Assembly: GCA_913775005.1 (NCBI GenBank)
Contig: CAJYKY010000443.1
Coordinates: forward strand, 1 to 7,585
From: an uncultured Achromobacter sp.
Lineage (GTDB): Bacteria > Pseudomonadota > Gammaproteobacteria > Burkholderiales > Burkholderiaceae_B
Length of the DNA: 7,585 bases
Direction of reading: 5' to 3'
A program made the translations under genes and the position numbers. The notes under the pieces were generated by a model. It saw nothing but the letters and a program-made list of their open reading frames with translations. It did no database searches and was not told the origin of the DNA. Every line of letters starts with the position of its first letter. Position 1 is the first letter of the stretch. Shown here one piece after another: positions 5,853 through 7,585 of the stretch.

Positions 5853-7487
5853 TCAGGATTGCTTGATCAGGTCCGCCGCCTTGTTGCCGATCATCATCGT
5901 GGCGGCGCAGATGTTGGCGGACGGCATCGACGGCATGACCGAAGAATCGATCACGCGCAGGTTCTGCACGCCGTGCACGCGCAGCTGCGCATCCACCACG
6001 GCAAACTTGTCGCCCACCGGCCCCATGCGGGCCGTGCCGTTGACGTGGTAGGACGACACGCCAAAGCGGCGCGCGAAGTCCAGCAGTTCCGAATCGGATT
6101 CGCACAAGGGGCCGGGCAGCGCCTCGCTGTCGAAGTACGGCGCCAGCGCCTGCGATTGCAACAGCCGGCGCGCAAGCCGGATGCCGCGCACCAGCGTGAC
6201 CTGATCGCGCTCGTCTTCCAGGTAGTTGGCAAGAATCAGTGGATCCTGCAAGGGGTCGGCCGACTGAATGCGGACCTGGCCCCGGCTGTCGGGCCGATGC
6301 TGCCAGACGCCAGCCGTCATGCCGGGGAAATCATCCAGCACGCCCACATAGCCTTCCTTGTAGCTGGCCGGCGTGAACACGCCTTGCAGATCGGGCGCTG
6401 CCAGATCCGGCGTGGACTTCCAGAAGTAATGCAGCAGCGACGGGCTCAGCGCCATGATGCTGGGGCGCTTCATCATCCAGCGGCTGATCTGGCCGGCCAG
6501 GCTCAAGCCCTTGACCAGCTCGTTCATCGTCTTGCTGTTCTTCACGCGCGCCACGATGCGCACCGAGTAATGGTCGCTAAGGTTTTCACCCACGCCCGGC
6601 AGATCGCGCACAACCTCGATGCCATGCTGGCGCAGCAGCGCGGCCGGACCCAGGCCCGACAGCTGCAACAGCTTGGGCGTGTTGATCGCGCCGCAGGCAA
6701 CGATGACTTCACGGCGCGCCCGCACGGCCCGCCCACGCGCAGGATGCGCCGGGTGGCAATAGGCCACGCCCACCGCACGCACGCCGTCGAACAGCACGCG
6801 CGTCGCTTGCGCATAGGTGCGCACATCCAGGTTCTTGCGCGCCATGGCAGGCTTCAGGAAGCACTTGGCCGTGCTCATGCGCCAGCCCTTGCTGATGGTG
6901 CGCTGAAAATAGCCCACACCCGCCTGCTCTGCGCCGTTGTAATCGGCGTTGCGCGGAATGCCTTGCTCCACCGCGCCGGCGATAAAGGCTTCGCACAGCG
7001 GATGAATCCAGTCGATGTCCGTCACGGGCAGTTCGCCCTGCCGGCCCCGGTAGCGGTCATCGCCGCCTTCGCGGCGTTCCATCGATTTGAAGTACGGCAG
7101 CACGTCCGCATAGGCCCAGCCCGGGTTGCCCAAGCTGGCCCAGTGGTCAAAATCCGCTGCCTGGCCCCGGTTGTAGACCAGACCATTGATCGACGTGGAT
7201 CCGCCCAGCGTGCGGCCCTGCGGAATCGGCACACGCCGCCCGTTGGTCTGCGCCGTGCCTTCGCTGGAAAACTGCCACGCGTACTTCTTGTTGAACACGG
7301 CCTTGATGAAGCCAGCCGGAATATGCAGGAAGGGGCTGTTGTCGGGCGGGCCCGCTTCCAGCACGCACACGGTGGCGCCGTTGGCAGACAGCCGATTGGC
7401 CAGGATGGACCCGGCCGCGCCGGAACCGACAATCACATAATCAAAGGTGTCGGCGTCGCGCAAGGACGCTTGCTGTGTGGGGTTCAT
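5853..7487 (-). CDS. GMC-family FAD-dependent alcohol dehydrogenase (choline dehydrogenase-like)
   Basis: GMC oxidoreductases oxidise a primary alcohol to an aldehyde using FAD. The protein has 544 residues, typical of the BetA/AlkJ size class. It shows the dinucleotide motif VIVGSGAAG (18-26) with ribose-binding E44 in VLEAG, GMC signature 1 GRTLGGSTSINGLVYNRG (91-108), GMC signature 2 GAINTPKLLQLSGLGP (266-281), a substrate-domain block DPLQDPLILANYL (411-423), and catalytic H481 in SSYHVNGTARMG paired with N525 in MPSANICAATMM. No histidine occurs where choline oxidase links FAD covalently, so FAD is probably non-covalent. No signal peptide is seen; a cytoplasmic or membrane-associated enzyme passing electrons to a quinone or other acceptor is likely. 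The ATG at 7487 has a weak GGAA upstream and lies 16 bases after an aldehyde dehydrogenase gene, the natural next enzyme. True choline dehydrogenase activity is not supported by any residue seen. Confidence 0.94.
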   Translation of the reverse strand: MNPTQQASLRDADTFDYVIVGSGAAGSILANRLSANGATVCVLEAGPPDNSPFLHIPAGFIKAVFNKKYAWQFSSEGTAQTNGRRVPIPQGRTLGGSTSINGLVYNRGQAADFDHWASLGNPGWAYADVLPYFKSMERREGGDDRYRGRQGELPVTDIDWIHPLCEAFIAGAVEQGIPRNADYNGAEQAGVGYFQRTISKGWRMSTAKCFLKPAMARKNLDVRTYAQATRVLFDGVRAVGVAYCHPAHPARGRAVRARREVIVACGAINTPKLLQLSGLGPAALLRQHGIEVVRDLPGVGENLSDHYSVRIVARVKNSKTMNELVKGLSLAGQISRWMMKRPSIMALSPSLLHYFWKSTPDLAAPDLQGVFTPASYKEGYVGVLDDFPGMTAGVWQHRPDSRGQVRIQSADPLQDPLILANYLEDERDQVTLVRGIRLARRLLQSQALAPYFDSEALPGPLCESDSELLDFARRFGVSSYHVNGTARMGPVGDKFAVVDAQLRVHGVQNLRVIDSSVMPSMPSANICAATMMIGNKAADLIKQS

Positions 7488-7503
7488 AACGGATTCCGAA
7501 GGC

Positions 7504-7585
7504 TTAGCGCGGCGCGTGCGGCGAATTGAACGACTTGCCCGCCAGGCACAAGTATTTGATTTCGAGGAATTCCTCGATGCCGTAC
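7504..7585 (-). CDS. C-terminal end of an aldehyde dehydrogenase (GabD-like), N-terminus outside window
   Basis: Only the last 26 codons and the TAA stop (7506-7504) lie in the window. They read YGIEEFLEIKYLCLAG, then KSFNSPHAPR. The first part matches the C-terminal tail of NAD(P)-dependent aldehyde dehydrogenases of the succinate-semialdehyde dehydrogenase group (YGIEDYLEIKY in GabD, recalled). This segment forms part of the oligomer interface. The catalytic Cys and Glu lie outside, so the exact activity cannot be judged. The gene ends 16 bases before the GMC dehydrogenase start on the same strand, which suggests the two enzymes work in sequence, alcohol to aldehyde to acid. The last ten residues extend past the usual end of the family. 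Confidence 0.78.
   Translation of the reverse strand, partial: YGIEEFLEIKYLCLAGKSFNSPHAPR

Noticed and set aside
5785..6105. 107-codon extension of the binding-protein frame into the dehydrogenase gene
   Set aside because: It would place the signal peptide inside the protein. The AGGAG plus GTG at 5784 gives a normal secreted receptor.
5859..7529. Open plus-strand frame of 556 codons opposite the GMC dehydrogenase gene
   Set aside because: It mirrors a gene with complete GMC motifs. The product is His/Arg/Gln/Ala-rich with no recognisable domain, as expected from the complement of a GC-rich gene.

Overview
The window looks like chromosomal DNA from a high-GC betaproteobacterium. GC is roughly 60-65% by eye, with strong G/C bias at third codon positions. 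A fused LivM-LivG permease/ATPase and a family III CoA-transferase directly behind the transporter genes both fit Burkholderiales, probably Alcaligenaceae such as Achromobacter or Bordetella. That placement comes from gene style, not from a search. There are no RNA genes, insertion sequences, CRISPR arrays or phage genes here.

All real genes lie on the minus strand and read from high to low coordinates: the tail of an aldehyde dehydrogenase (7585-7504), a GMC-family FAD alcohol dehydrogenase (7487-5853), a periplasmic substrate-binding protein (5784-4582), the LivH permease (4484-3570), a LivM-LivG permease/ATPase fusion (3567-1801), the LivF ATPase (1779-1057), and a CaiB/BaiF-type CoA-transferase that runs off the left edge (1046-1). 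Gaps in transcription order are 16, 68, 97, 2, 21 and 10 bases, so the window is nearly all coding and looks like one operon. The 68-base gap could hold a secondary promoter. The 97-base gap holds a strong hairpin without a U-tract.

The four middle genes form a complete hydrophobic amino acid type (HAAT/Liv) ABC importer: one binding protein, two permease domains and two ATPase domains. It is flanked by an alcohol-to-aldehyde and an aldehyde-to-acid enzyme on one side and an acid-to-acyl-CoA enzyme on the other. The simplest joint reading is a cassette that imports a small molecule, oxidises an alcohol group stepwise to a carboxylate, and attaches CoA for central metabolism. The substrate cannot be read from the sequence. 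Every family is well known; the interest lies in the combination, the unknown ligand, the intercistronic hairpin and the fusion. I found no evidence of a wholly new type of system.
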